From an uncultured Treponema sp. (GTDB taxonomy: Bacteria > Spirochaetota > Spirochaetia > Treponematales > Treponemataceae), in contig CAMNDY010000010.1 in the NCBI GenBank assembly GCA_946535985.1, positions 1 to 57,300 of the forward strand: a stretch of 57,300 nt of DNA, in the 5' to 3' direction. The notes under the pieces are model-generated. The model worked only from the letters and a program-made list of their open reading frames with translations, searched no databases and was not told the origin of the DNA. How positions within the stretch are numbered: position 1 is the first letter of the stretch; each line of letters begins with the position of its first letter. Both the position numbers and the translations under genes were made by a program. This document shows, piece by piece, positions 15,801 through 24,061 of the stretch.

Positions 15801-18800
15801 AGAAAGGGTACCTATAGCAGAAGCTCCAACATTTATACTTCCGCTTGCTTCTTCAATATCCTGGCGCTCATAACGAGAGTAAAGAGTATTATCAACACTC
15901 TGTTCGTGAATTACAGTCCATTCTTCGCGCACAAGCTTGTATGAAAGAGCAGAAACCTTTTGACTAGGATTTGCCAGCGAGTTTCCCTTTACATCTGTAA
16001 GAATATATGGGAAATCGATTTTTGTATTAGTCTTAGCAAAGCCCGAAGAGCCTGCAGAACGTTTTAAACCAACATAGAATTTTGCAGGGTGAACTGTAAT
16101 GTTTGCTGCAGTAGAAATGCGCTGGTTAGAAATATCTGTTACGCTCGATTCAACTCTGTAAGAATAGGTGCTTCCGTCTGTAATCTTTTCTGAAGTGCAA
16201 GAGAGAGATGCTTTTCCTTCTGCATTGAGTTTTCCTTTTGAATCTGAATAATACATTCTGTAAGAATAAAGATCCGGACCAAAAGAAAATCCTTTTGTTT
16301 CTGCTGTTTCAAAGTGAATATTCTGGGCCTGCTTATTCCATACAGTTTCGTATTCTGCTCCACTTAAAGCGCCGCCTGCAAGATATTCTGCAGAAAGTTC
16401 TGCTGTGAGTGTGTCTCCGCTGTAATAGGTAATTTCCGGAACAGTAATAGAAGCTGTGGTTTTTACGCGTTCAAACTCTGCAATCTGGAAATTAATTCTT
16501 TCTACAGTATATTTATCTGCATCGTTGCGGTGATATTTGATTGTATAATATCCCGGCTCCTGATCATCAGGAATTTTAAATGAACCATAAAATCCTCCGG
16601 AAGAAGAAAGTGTGCCGGAAATTTCAGGAGTAATTTTTTCTCCGTTATACCAGCCTTCTTCAACATTGATTGTGTAACTTCCTGTGTGAACATTGAGAGC
16701 TCCAAGAATCTGGTCGCGGTCAATTCCCCGGTAAGTAACTGTTTCGCCAGGTCTGTATACACCACGGTCTACAAACATAAAGGTTCTTTGAATTGCTTTG
16801 CGGGCATCGTGGCGGGAACCTGTTGGAACTCCATCTCTCCAGGTGTTATGAGAGGTTGGTGTAAAGACAGCCCTGTCATCACCCTTTGCTACATAAACTG
16901 TAAGATTGTCCTGATAAGAGTAATCGTAGTCGTGATTTCGTTCATAAGCGGCAATTTCTTCTTCTGTATAATTAATTATTGCAAGACCATTTTTGTCTGT
17001 CTTTCCCTGGGCAAGAATATGGTTCAAAGGATCGTCAGTAAGCTTACTGCATTCGTTCAAAACATAAACATCGGCATCTGCAACAGGCTTGTTTGTAGAA
17101 AGACTTCGAACCATTACAACAGCGCGGTTAATTCCCATACGGGTAGTAATTCCAAGGTCGGTTACCTGAATTGTAAGAATGTTTTTATCTTCTTTTGTAT
17201 ACTCTTCGTTATCCCAGTAATCAATATCTTTATATTGTGTGTTTGCATCAAAGCGTACAAAACCGTATCCGTTTTTAAGATAAGGATCTAATTCAATTTC
17301 TTCAAAGTGTCGTCTGTTTTTTTCATTATCATTTATGTAAACAGAATTATTAAGCACAAGTCCTTTATCGCTTGTATAAAGAGGATTTTGAACAGCTCGA
17401 ATCATATAGTAAGAATTGTCCAAAACATTCTGGTGTTCATAAATTAACTTGTGAGGGAATTGTGCTTCGAGCATGCGGGCACCGTAATCAAGATAATTAA
17501 CGTATGCTTTTACAGGACGGGTTTTGAAAGTGTAGTAAAGAGTTCCGTTTCCGCTGTTGTATAACTGGCCGTAAATGTCTCTAAAGCCATTGTTGATGTA
17601 AAGATAATAGGTTGAGTTAAGTTCAAGTGGAAGACTGTGAATTGTAAGATAGCGTCCGTTTATTACAATGTTATCTTTTGTAAGTTTATAAATATTGCCC
17701 TTTGTATCGTGCACAGAAATAGATTCAATTACAGAAGCTTCATCTGGAATCTGGGAGAATATAATTTTAAGGGGATTTTCCATGTTGCCGTCTGTGTAAT
17801 CTGTATAATCATTAATTTTTATGCGGTCAAAAGGCTGAAGTGTTTTAAATGAACAGGTCTTTGCATCATCTGTTGTGCGTATAGAAATGACGCTGTTGTG
17901 AGGAATTGCGGCGTTTATTGTTACAATAAAGGAATTTGTTGTTCCGGCTTCTTTATTGCATTCCGGTTCGTTATTCCACCAGCTGAAGGATTTATTTGAA
18001 AAATCTGGCTCGACCGAAATTGCAGAACTTGCATAAAGATTGTTGCCTGCTTTTACTACAAGCTTGTTTGCAAGAGACTCTGCTTTTAAAAGATAGTTAG
18101 TCCTGACAAACACGCGGTTTTCATAAGCAGGAAGAGCTCCTGTTGTGTTGTCGTAGGCACACATATTTTCTTTAATATATCCGCCCCAGATTTCTTTTAT
18201 CTGCACAGGTTCTGCCGAAGTTTTAAAAGTTGTTTCGCCTTTGATTGAGTTTCCGTAAATTGATTTTAACTGAGGGTCAACTTTGATGGTGTAGGCAACA
18301 GAAGGGTCTGCAGCTTCTTCGGCTTCAAAGCTTATGTGCTGACTTCCGTACCAGTGAAAGCTACCTTTTAGCTGTGGTGTAATTGTTACTACATCTGAAG
18401 TGCTAGAAGGAGCATCTAAGGCTGTAAGGGCTCGTACCGGCTGAGAAAAAATTACATAGAACTGAGGATATCTTGCTTCAGATACTACGCTTGTTTTTGG
18501 ACCCCAGTCTTCTACTTTTAATTCAAGGCCCGAAAGGTCTTGGTCTTCAGTCTCTTTTTTTTCGGCGGTATAAAGATTAAACTTTTTTCTTTCCGACGAA
18601 TACTGTGTTTTGTATTCACTGAGCTTTCGTATCTGAGGAATTACAGAAGTTGATTCCTTGTCTTTTTTTGATTTTTTATCTTTTGCTTTAGAGCTGTCGT
18701 TCTGATTCTGAAAATCTTCCGGTTCCTCTGTAGAAAAGTCAAGATTAAAGAAGGATGTCATGGAATTAAAGGTGGCTCTTCCTTCGCTGGCCAAAACACG

Positions 18801-18977
18801 GATTGGCTCTGCTGCTTTTGATTTAGCTTTTCCTTTGCTTTTTATATTAAAGCGCGCTTCTTCATTTCCCTGAGAAAGCTGGCTTTTCTTACTGCAGGAA
18901 GTCGTAAAAAGGGCTGCTGCAATAATAAGGGCAGTTATAATAACTGTTCCGCTTTTTCTGATTCTAAAGTCTTTCAT
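12843..18977 (-). CDS. Bacterial alpha-2-macroglobulin lipoprotein
   Basis: A 2044-aa envelope protease trap. The N-terminus is a lipoprotein signal with lipobox TTSC, then a charged, low-complexity linker. Macroglobulin-like beta domains follow (FVDRGVYRPGETVTYRGI, DKPSYKPGEMATLTLTATKGGKPLSNAELTVMAVDRGVLDL, the alpha-2-M family region TVTFKVPDSLTTYRITAFG). The thioester motif CLEQ is intact at about residue 1555 (YPYGCLEQQSSK), within the alpha/alpha toroid. A C-terminal receptor-like domain ends the protein. Start ATG overlaps the stop of the upstream gene (ATGA), and the 3' end overlaps pbpC, so the three are one operon. Confidence 0.95.
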   Translation of the reverse strand: MKDFRIRKSGTVIITALIIAAALFTTSCSKKSQLSQGNEEARFNIKSKGKAKSKAAEPIRVLASEGRATFNSMTSFFNLDFSTEEPEDFQNQNDSSKAKDKKSKKDKESTSVIPQIRKLSEYKTQYSSERKKFNLYTAEKKETEDQDLSGLELKVEDWGPKTSVVSEARYPQFYVIFSQPVRALTALDAPSSTSDVVTITPQLKGSFHWYGSQHISFEAEEAADPSVAYTIKVDPQLKSIYGNSIKGETTFKTSAEPVQIKEIWGGYIKENMCAYDNTTGALPAYENRVFVRTNYLLKAESLANKLVVKAGNNLYASSAISVEPDFSNKSFSWWNNEPECNKEAGTTNSFIVTINAAIPHNSVISIRTTDDAKTCSFKTLQPFDRIKINDYTDYTDGNMENPLKIIFSQIPDEASVIESISVHDTKGNIYKLTKDNIVINGRYLTIHSLPLELNSTYYLYINNGFRDIYGQLYNSGNGTLYYTFKTRPVKAYVNYLDYGARMLEAQFPHKLIYEHQNVLDNSYYMIRAVQNPLYTSDKGLVLNNSVYINDNEKNRRHFEEIELDPYLKNGYGFVRFDANTQYKDIDYWDNEEYTKEDKNILTIQVTDLGITTRMGINRAVVMVRSLSTNKPVADADVYVLNECSKLTDDPLNHILAQGKTDKNGLAIINYTEEEIAAYERNHDYDYSYQDNLTVYVAKGDDRAVFTPTSHNTWRDGVPTGSRHDARKAIQRTFMFVDRGVYRPGETVTYRGIDRDQILGALNVHTGSYTINVEEGWYNGEKITPEISGTLSSSGGFYGSFKIPDDQEPGYYTIKYHRNDADKYTVERINFQIAEFERVKTTASITVPEITYYSGDTLTAELSAEYLAGGALSGAEYETVWNKQAQNIHFETAETKGFSFGPDLYSYRMYYSDSKGKLNAEGKASLSCTSEKITDGSTYSYRVESSVTDISNQRISTAANITVHPAKFYVGLKRSAGSSGFAKTNTKIDFPYILTDVKGNSLANPSQKVSALSYKLVREEWTVIHEQSVDNTLYSRYERQDIEEASGSINVGASAIGTLSLTPTKSGWYTLTVTGTDKEDGSVVTQLGFYVTGGDFYRYNDFNSEAINLTPEQSQYNPGDKAQILMESPLPEGDYLITIEREGIFSEEIRHFDSPANVIEVPVSSKFVPVFYVAVSSYSVRQGQPTHQYGEPDLDKPKGYFGVTPVFVNPYVRAFSVAVETDKPSYKPGEMATLTLTATKGGKPLSNAELTVMAVDRGVLDLINYHVPNPIDYFYSTSNFPLRVRGGDSRAMLMDPVTYSIKDLQGGDSDEEKDEDERKDFRPTAVFEPEVITDKNGKATVTFKVPDSLTTYRITAFGVKDDLFSLKEDEFLVQNPINVQQVQPRKLRERDTAECGVLVTNLDAKGHEITISLETRSPTKNTAQDQLEGRITIPGQASIDGPASNKIYVAAGDSSVVYFNVAAEKAGTVELVYTVSSDIINEKLNSPIKIEKTYTYETVATLGTINNESTSGKAIEQLVIPGFAKDARGDLSFTIDATRLGMLGSSVNYLFTYPYGCLEQQSSKILPLIAFGEYIDVFGLNSEISNVETLVKSYIKSWGMYQLNEGGFPYWPNGEYPSLYVSLRMAYIYALALERGYKAEDFAYNIDNLLTYIRRELAERQDIQYDYQRAYACYVHALLGKTNMNNSLQSLYAKRQDLSLSTNALIAFAYLAATKGEDSAEARTIAEEIRNYLQIDGRTVSVLRKSRVNMWEWYNSDSEQMALILELFCKLNPNDQMIDKLIYTLMQNQSHGYWQNTATTSRVLEAIYAYIKGRKLDDTNYKGTVALNGTELLGEEFKGANAKPKKLELAFEDKEISSLTPDTPVDVTFKRDGTGNMYYTMQMRYAMPDEYLTSRDEGIKVIYTIIDPETDEIVNKSDSADCLLKLKSGKIYKASITLETHKKREYLALRAPIPSGAEILDSSLVTTGSVDEKNDLSWGHWLSNKTIRDNEVQFFWDSFGSGTARVNFTFRAARRGIYPLPPVQAECMYEAETFGRGDGYLCIIE

Positions 18978-19837
18978 TTTTCAACTCCTGTTGCCTGATT
19001 GTTTGTTATATTTTTTGCAGTCCATTTTAAAACTGCCATTGCATATTTCATTTGATTTTCCGGCATGAAGACATAGTATTTTTTTTCAAGGTCTTCAAAG
19101 CGGGTACCAATTGTCATTACTGTTGTTGTCGTTTCCGAAGCCGAGACAACTGCTTCAATTGGAATTTCTATTTCTTCAGAAAGGTTTAAAAGTGCCACCC
19201 GCTGATTTGTAATTACAAAGTTACCTTCGTTTCCTTTTTGAATTGTTTCTGTTGCAAAATTGATTTTTTCACCTTCATTCAAATCAAGGTGAAGAAAATG
19301 AACCATAGGTATTTTAGAATCCGGGGTTAGTGGAAGCTTATATTTGTTTGTGTCGACATAAGGATTTTCATATGAGGATTTTCCTTTTGAGCGGAGATTC
19401 TGCATGATAATAAGAAAAAGCATGAAGCCAAAAAAGAGGATTGGATAAATGAATTTAGCAGAACCCTTGCCCTGTGACTGTTGTACGCTTTTAGGAACTC
19501 GTTCACTTAAAGGTTGATTTTGATTATTTGATTTTTTCTTGCCGGCAGATGATTTTGAAGAACCTGAACCTTTTGCTCCACTACCGGAATCAAAGGCAGT
19601 ATAACCGCTGTTTGAACCAAAGGGGAGAGAAATGCCGCCTGAATTAACTGCCGGTTTTACAAAAAACAAAAAGGCCAGCAGTGCAGCATAAAAAGCCGTA
19701 AGCGAAATAGAAAGAATGATTTTTGTTTTTTTCTTCCACTGGGTGTAGTAAAGCATGAGTACAATTCCAAGCGGAATACAAAGAATTGAAACAAAGCAGG
19801 CTATAGTAATGATTGAAAATAGTTTACTTTTTGACAT
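18974..19837 (-). CDS. Membrane protein with PH-like C-terminal domain, alpha-2-macroglobulin operon
   Basis: A 287-aa protein of unknown function. Two N-terminal transmembrane helices (about 8-31 and 37-60) are followed by a Ser/Gly/Lys-rich loop (GSGAKGSGSSKSSAGKKKSNN), a third helix (about 126-146) and a cytosolic domain. That domain (EGNFVITNQRVALLNLSEEIEIPIEAVVSASETTTTVMTIGTRF) looks like a bacterial PH/YcxB-type fold (tentative). It overlaps the ABC ATPase gene by 37 bases and the macroglobulin gene by 4, so translation is probably coupled. Confidence 0.65.
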   Translation of the reverse strand: MSKSKLFSIITIACFVSILCIPLGIVLMLYYTQWKKKTKIILSISLTAFYAALLAFLFFVKPAVNSGGISLPFGSNSGYTAFDSGSGAKGSGSSKSSAGKKKSNNQNQPLSERVPKSVQQSQGKGSAKFIYPILFFGFMLFLIIMQNLRSKGKSSYENPYVDTNKYKLPLTPDSKIPMVHFLHLDLNEGEKINFATETIQKGNEGNFVITNQRVALLNLSEEIEIPIEAVVSASETTTTVMTIGTRFEDLEKKYYVFMPENQMKYAMAVLKWTAKNITNNQATGVEK

Positions 19838-20613
19838 TCAAACTCCATACCGTATGTAAGTTTTAAGTTTTCTTTATTTAAGATATCACTTATTTTACCA
19901 CAAAGAGGAGGTGTCAACAATGGCAAAAGTATGAGGGTGTCGGCATAAGAAGCAGCAAGGTTTATGTCATGAACAGATAAAAGAATTCCAATTCCATTTT
20001 CATGCGCAAGAGCCTTAAGCTTTTTTAAAAGCCATGGCTCGTAAACAAAATCAAGATTTGCGGCTGGTTCATCAAGCAGAATAAAATCTGCCTGCTGGCA
20101 TATTGCCCTTGCTATGCGTGCCTTCTGAAACTCACCACCCGAAAGTGAATGAAGGGGTCTTTGTGCAAGCGCTTCTATTTGAAGTTCTCGCAAGGCCTGG
20201 TCTGCAAGCTCTTCATCCTGCTTTGTATAAAATCCGTTTTTTGTATGGCAGAAGCGACCCTGAAGTACAAGCTCGCGAACTGTAAAATCCCAGGTGGAAT
20301 ATTCGTTTTGCTGCATAAAGGCAACAGTTTTTGCAGCAAGCTTTCGCGGGAGTTTATTCAGACTCATGGCATCAATTACATTGGGATTATTAAGAGCCTG
20401 TAAGGAACTTCTTTGAGAAACTGTTCCCTGTAATACCTTGAGACTTTGATCTGGAACCCCTGCAAGAATAGAAAGCAGGGTAGATTTTCCTGAGCCGTTT
20501 GGTCCGCAAAGACAGGTAAGCTCTCCCTGTTTAATAGAAACAGAGACATTTTTGAGAACACTTTTTTTCCCGTAATAAGCAGAAAGGCCGCTAAGAACAA
20601 GTTCCTTGTCCAT
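19801..20613 (-). CDS. ABC transporter ATP-binding protein, FecE/BtuD type
   Basis: A 270-aa ATPase for iron-siderophore, haem or cobalamin uptake. Walker A is GPNGSGKST, the signature is LSGGEFQKARIARAI, Walker B is FILLDEPAANLD, and the H-loop is LLSVHDINLA. Only one FecCD permease and one TroA-type binding protein occur in the window (25587-27543), about 5 kb away on the same strand. They lack their own ATPase, so this is the probable partner. Start ATG 20613 is chosen from MDKELVLSGLSAYYG and from the leaderless promoter immediately upstream. Confidence 0.88.
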   Translation of the reverse strand: MDKELVLSGLSAYYGKKSVLKNVSVSIKQGELTCLCGPNGSGKSTLLSILAGVPDQSLKVLQGTVSQRSSLQALNNPNVIDAMSLNKLPRKLAAKTVAFMQQNEYSTWDFTVRELVLQGRFCHTKNGFYTKQDEELADQALRELQIEALAQRPLHSLSGGEFQKARIARAICQQADFILLDEPAANLDFVYEPWLLKKLKALAHENGIGILLSVHDINLAASYADTLILLPLLTPPLCGKISDILNKENLKLTYGMEFECQKVNYFQSLL

Positions 20614-20648
20614 AAAAATATTATACATGATATACAAAATCAGGGCAA
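20613..20648 (-). promoter_or_regulatory. Promoter giving a leaderless ABC ATPase transcript
   Basis: Read on the minus strand: -35 TTGCCC (20648-20643), a 17-bp spacer, a consensus -10 TATAAT (20625-20620), six bases, then ATG at 20613. The predicted +1 is the start codon itself and no Shine-Dalgarno sequence is present. Confidence 0.65.
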
Positions 20649-20705
20649 ACAAGAAAAAAAATATCCATTAAATCGTTTTAATTTTTTGGAAATTGCCGGC
20701 AAATC

Positions 20706-20743
20706 TTGACGTGTCTGATGCTTGTAGTAAAATAAAATTACTA
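20706..20743 (+). promoter_or_regulatory. Promoter of the CE2-like esterase gene
   Basis: -35 TTGACG (20706-20711), a 16-bp spacer, -10 TAAAAT (20728-20733), nine bases, ATG 20743. The untranslated leader would be about three bases. Divergent from the ABC ATPase promoter 60 bp away. Confidence 0.5.
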
Positions 20744-21870
20744 TGAAAAGATCTGGGAAAAAATCATTTTTATTTTTCTTATTTGTAATTTTGACTTCTC
20801 TTGCCGGAATCTGGGCAGAAAACAAGACAATAGCAGTCGATTCTGAACATGTCAGGAAAGTTGGAAGAACCTATGAACATTCAAAAGGATTAGTTCTGGC
20901 TTTTTCTGCAAGTGGAATTGAATTTAACGTAAAAGCAAAATATCTGGGAGTAACCATTGCGGGAGACAGTGGAGTCTCTGGTTCTGAGAACAACTCTTCT
21001 GCAAGAATTGTTGCTTTTGTAAATGGCCAGAGATTTTTTGATAAAATGATAAGTAAGAAATCTGAAACTTTTACAATTTTTGATGAAGATAAAAATGTAG
21101 AAGGGCTAGTCCAGATTCTTAAAGTTTCAGAAAGTGCAAACTCTCTTGCGGCAATTACAAGTCTTACTGTTAATGAAAATGGAATTGTAAGCCCGGCTAA
21201 AGAAAGAGCGCTTAAAATGGAATTTATAGGAGATTCTATTACTTGTGGTTATGGAGTTGATGACCCTGTAAAAGAACATCATTTTAAAACATCAACAGAA
21301 GATGCCACTAAAACTTATGCATTTAAAACCGCACAGGCTCTTAATGCAGACTGGTCTTTTGTAAGCGTAAGCGGCTGGGGTCTTGTTTCAGGTTATACTG
21401 GAGACGGTAAGAAAAATCCAAACTCTGTAATTCCTAGAATTTATGATAAACTTGGTTTTACCTGGGGAAATACAATTTTTGGAATTAATCCGGGGAATGT
21501 AAGCTGGAACTTTGATTCATATCAGCCTGATTATGTTGTTATCAATCTTGGTACGAATGACTCAACTTATACAAAGAAAAATGCGGATAGACTTAAGGAA
21601 TATGTTGATGCTTATATCGCTTTCCTTAAACAACTCAGACAAAAAAATCCTAAGGCTCAAATTATTTGTTGTTTGGGAATGATGGGAGATGATTTGTATA
21701 TCAGTATAGCTCAGGCAGTTTCAAAATATTCTTCGGAAACAGGAGATACAAAGGTTTCTGCCTTAAGACTAAAGCCTCAGCAGATGAGCGATACAATTTG
21801 TGCCGACTGGCATCCTTCCGAAAAAACACACGAAAAAGCAAGTAAAGTTCTTCTTGACATACTCCGATAG
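20743..21870 (+). CDS. Exported SGNH carbohydrate esterase (CE2-like)
   Basis: A 375-aa secreted protein. Signal peptide KRSGKKSFLFFLFVILTSLAG ends near IWAEN. An N-terminal beta-sandwich (about 30-150) precedes an SGNH hydrolase domain: block I FIGDSITCGYG with nucleophile Ser165, block III-like VVINLGTNDST, and the C-terminal catalytic pair in ADWHPSEKTH (Asp355, His357). This two-domain layout is that of family CE2 deacetylases, which remove acetyl groups from xylan or other plant polysaccharides. It fits the GH43 and GH10 enzymes nearby. Its last codons form the first unit of a tandem 14-bp array that runs into the padR promoter. Confidence 0.85.
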   Translation: MKRSGKKSFLFFLFVILTSLAGIWAENKTIAVDSEHVRKVGRTYEHSKGLVLAFSASGIEFNVKAKYLGVTIAGDSGVSGSENNSSARIVAFVNGQRFFDKMISKKSETFTIFDEDKNVEGLVQILKVSESANSLAAITSLTVNENGIVSPAKERALKMEFIGDSITCGYGVDDPVKEHHFKTSTEDATKTYAFKTAQALNADWSFVSVSGWGLVSGYTGDGKKNPNSVIPRIYDKLGFTWGNTIFGINPGNVSWNFDSYQPDYVVINLGTNDSTYTKKNADRLKEYVDAYIAFLKQLRQKNPKAQIICCLGMMGDDLYISIAQAVSKYSSETGDTKVSALRLKPQQMSDTICADWHPSEKTHEKASKVLLDILR

Positions 21871-21882
21871 ACATAGTATGAT
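21854..21882 (+). promoter_or_regulatory. Promoter of the padR-HAAS-DUF4097 operon
   Basis: A near-consensus promoter: TTGACA (21854-21859), 17 bp, TATGAT (21877-21882). It begins inside the last codons of the esterase gene. The predicted start is near 21889, leaving a leader of about 45 bases with GGAGGAG before the padR ATG. It is embedded in the 14-bp repeat array. Confidence 0.7.
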
Positions 21883-21924
21883 AAACGTGCTACGACAGAC
21901 GTAGTACGATAGACAAAGTATGAG
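21855..21924. repeat. Five tandem 14-bp units covering the padR promoter
   Basis: Units in register: TGACATACTCCGAT (21855), AGACATAGTATGAT (21869), AAACGTGCTACGAC (21883), AGACGTAGTACGAT (21897), AGACAAAGTATGAG (21911). The centre of the best units is a 9-bp palindrome (CATAGTATG, CGTAGTACG). They overlap the -35, -10 and start region and end at the ribosome binding site, so they look like a multi-site operator, most simply for the PadR protein encoded next. Confidence 0.75.
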
Positions 21925-21932
21925 GAGGAGCT

Positions 21933-22274
21933 ATGGTATCAATCAGCAGCGATGTTATTCGTGGCTATAACGATACGATGATATTGTTTCTGCTAAAAAA
22001 AGCGCCGTCCTACGGGTATGAAATTTCCAAAAGTATAAAAGCGATGACGAACGAAAAGTACATCATAAAGGAAACTACGCTCTATTCTGCTTTTACACGA
22101 ATGGAAGAAAATGGTTATGTTGAATCATTTTCACGAGAGGCCGAGAACGGTAAAAGACGTACGTATTATCGTATAACCGAAAAAGGAAATTTGTATTACA
22201 AGGAAAAATGCGAGGAGTGGAAGCTCACCCAGGAAGTTGTAGGCAAATTTATTTCAGAAGAAAATAATCAGTAA
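21933..22274 (+). CDS. PadR-family transcriptional regulator
   Basis: A 113-aa winged-helix regulator. DTMILFLLKKAPSYGYEISKSIK opens the HTH, ETTLYSAFTRMEENGYVESF is the recognition helix region, and RRTYYRITEKGNLYYKEK is the wing. The short C-terminal helix is the dimerisation part. GGAGGAG precedes ATG 21933. It is the first gene of a PadR-HAAS-DUF4097 set, a recurrent combination in which PadR is thought to control the two membrane/surface genes. Autoregulation through the 14-bp array upstream is likely but inferred. Confidence 0.9.
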   Translation: MVSISSDVIRGYNDTMILFLLKKAPSYGYEISKSIKAMTNEKYIIKETTLYSAFTRMEENGYVESFSREAENGKRRTYYRITEKGNLYYKEKCEEWKLTQEVVGKFISEENNQ

Positions 22275-22287
22275 GAGGAGATGACAA

Positions 22288-23256
22288 ATGGAAACTATCA
22301 AAAATTATCTTGAATCAATGTTCAGAAATCTTCCAAATACAAGCGAAGTTCTTAAGGCAAAAGCAGAACTCCTTCAAATGATGGAAGACAAATACACAGA
22401 ACTCATACGCGAAGGAAAATCAGAAAACGAAGCTGTAGCAACAGTAATTTCTGAATTTGGAAATCTTGATGAGCTTGCAGACTCTCTTGGAATTAAGCAT
22501 GTTATTCATAACGAGCAGGAACCGCAGAGACGTAATCTTTCTTTGGACGAAGTTAAAGAATACCTTTCAGATTTGATTACAGCAATTGCCATAAGATCTG
22601 CCGGAATTGCATTATTTATTTGCTGCTGTGTTCCGGTAATTTTCTTTGGAGATGTTGTAGAGAGACAGGTTTTTGGAGTTTGTCTTATGTTTATCTTCAT
22701 TGCTATAGGAGTAGCATCAATGGTTATTCCTCGTATAAGAATGGAACAGTGGAAATTTATAAGAAGGGAACCTTGCTCAATCAGCCCGGCTACAACTGAT
22801 TATGTTTCTGAAGAAAAAAGAAAATTCAGAAATGCCTACACAGTCATGAATACCCTGGGAATTGTTTTCTGTATCTGTAGTGTTGTTCCTGCAATCATCC
22901 TTGATGATCTTTCTCACAAAATTAATGAATCCTGGTCGGGAATCTTTTTCTTCCTCTTCATTGCTGCCGGTGTAGTTTGTTTTACTTACAGTAACAGACG
23001 TTATACAGCCTATCAGCGGCTTCTCAACTTGAATTCAGAAAAAACAATCGGCGGAACTTATACAGGTTCCCGCGATAAAGAGCCTTTCTACAGAAATAAG
23101 ACAATGCGTGCTATAATGTCTGTGTATTGGCCGAGCGTAACTTGTATTTATCTGTGTTACAGCTTTCTGACCTTCCAGTGGTGGATTTCCTGGATTATCT
23201 GGCCTATTGCCGGAGTTATTCACAAGCTCATTATTAATTTGAGTTCGGAAGAATAA
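22288..23256 (+). CDS. HAAS/DUF1700-type membrane protein
   Basis: A 322-aa protein. The N-terminal 70 residues form the helical HAAS-like domain (NYLESMFRNLPNTSEVLKAKAELLQMMEDKYTELIREGKSENEAVATVISEFGNLDELADSLG), which is commonly found next to PadR. About six transmembrane helices follow (roughly 94-116, 124-142, 188-210, 218-236, 275-292, 296-315). AGAGGAG precedes ATG 22288. The function of the family is unknown; regulation by the upstream PadR is inferred from context. Confidence 0.82.
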   Translation: METIKNYLESMFRNLPNTSEVLKAKAELLQMMEDKYTELIREGKSENEAVATVISEFGNLDELADSLGIKHVIHNEQEPQRRNLSLDEVKEYLSDLITAIAIRSAGIALFICCCVPVIFFGDVVERQVFGVCLMFIFIAIGVASMVIPRIRMEQWKFIRREPCSISPATTDYVSEEKRKFRNAYTVMNTLGIVFCICSVVPAIILDDLSHKINESWSGIFFFLFIAAGVVCFTYSNRRYTAYQRLLNLNSEKTIGGTYTGSRDKEPFYRNKTMRAIMSVYWPSVTCIYLCYSFLTFQWWISWIIWPIAGVIHKLIINLSSEE

Positions 23257-23266
23257 GGGGTGAAAA

Positions 23267-24061
23267 ATGAAGAGAAATATATACTTAATTATACTTACAG
23301 GAATTACAGTAATCTGTATTATTGCAGGTGCAGTACGTCATATTGCTGTTCACAAAAAGGATTTTAGTTCAATAAAGTCTTCTATCAAAGAAGGAATCCG
23401 CAGTGGAGATTTTGAATTTGATTTAGACGATTATGATGATTATGATAACGACAATTCCTGGGATGATTCTGACTTTGATTTTGATACAGCAGATTCAAAA
23501 TCTTTTGATTCAGAAGTAATAGGAGAATTTACAGAACTTAATGTTCGTCTTAAAGTTGGAGCTCTGAAAATTGAAAGAGGCAACAAATGGGAAATAAAAT
23601 CAAGATACAGTCAGAAAAATCTTAAACCTGTGTATTCCCTGAAAAATAAAAAGCTTTCAATTTCACAGCCGCACTACAAGAATAATGTTCTTGGAAACAA
23701 GGAATGCCGGGTAATGATTACTGTTCCCTTTGGAGTAGAATTTGATAAGCTTGCTGCAAATATTGATGTTGGTGCCATAGACTTGAGTGGCTTTGATGTT
23801 AAGATTGGTTCTGTAGAAACAAATGTGGGTGCCATAGCAATTTCAAATGTAGGTTTTAAGGATCTTAACCTTGAGTCTGATGTAGGGGCCGTCTCCATTG
23901 ACCTTATTGAACCTATAGAAAAGTATGATGTTAATCTGTCTTCGGATCTTGGTGCAATTGCAATTAATGGCCGTAATGCAAAACGAAGATACAATCACAA
24001 AGGAGATTCAAACAAGCGCCTTAGAATCAGAACAGACGTAGGCGCCATAGAGGTTAATTGA
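23267..24061 (+). CDS. DUF4097-like beta-repeat protein
   Basis: A 264-aa protein. An N-terminal membrane anchor (about 5-27) is followed by a strongly acidic segment rich in Asp (FDLDDYDDYDNDNSWDDSDFDFD, about 51-73). A right-handed beta-type repeat domain follows with five recurrences of VGAI/VGAV (NIDVGAID, TNVGAIAI, SDVGAVSI, SDLGAIAI, TDVGAIEV). This is the DUF4097/DUF4098 adhesin-like fold often paired with PadR and HAAS proteins. It ends one base before the GH43 start, so the xylosidase may be cotranscribed. Confidence 0.8.
   Translation: MKRNIYLIILTGITVICIIAGAVRHIAVHKKDFSSIKSSIKEGIRSGDFEFDLDDYDDYDNDNSWDDSDFDFDTADSKSFDSEVIGEFTELNVRLKVGALKIERGNKWEIKSRYSQKNLKPVYSLKNKKLSISQPHYKNNVLGNKECRVMITVPFGVEFDKLAANIDVGAIDLSGFDVKIGSVETNVGAIAISNVGFKDLNLESDVGAVSIDLIEPIEKYDVNLSSDLGAIAINGRNAKRRYNHKGDSNKRLRIRTDVGAIEVN

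Noticed and set aside
16686..17291. Plus-strand open frame opposite the alpha-2-macroglobulin gene
   Set aside because: No recognisable features; the opposite strand holds a continuous macroglobulin.
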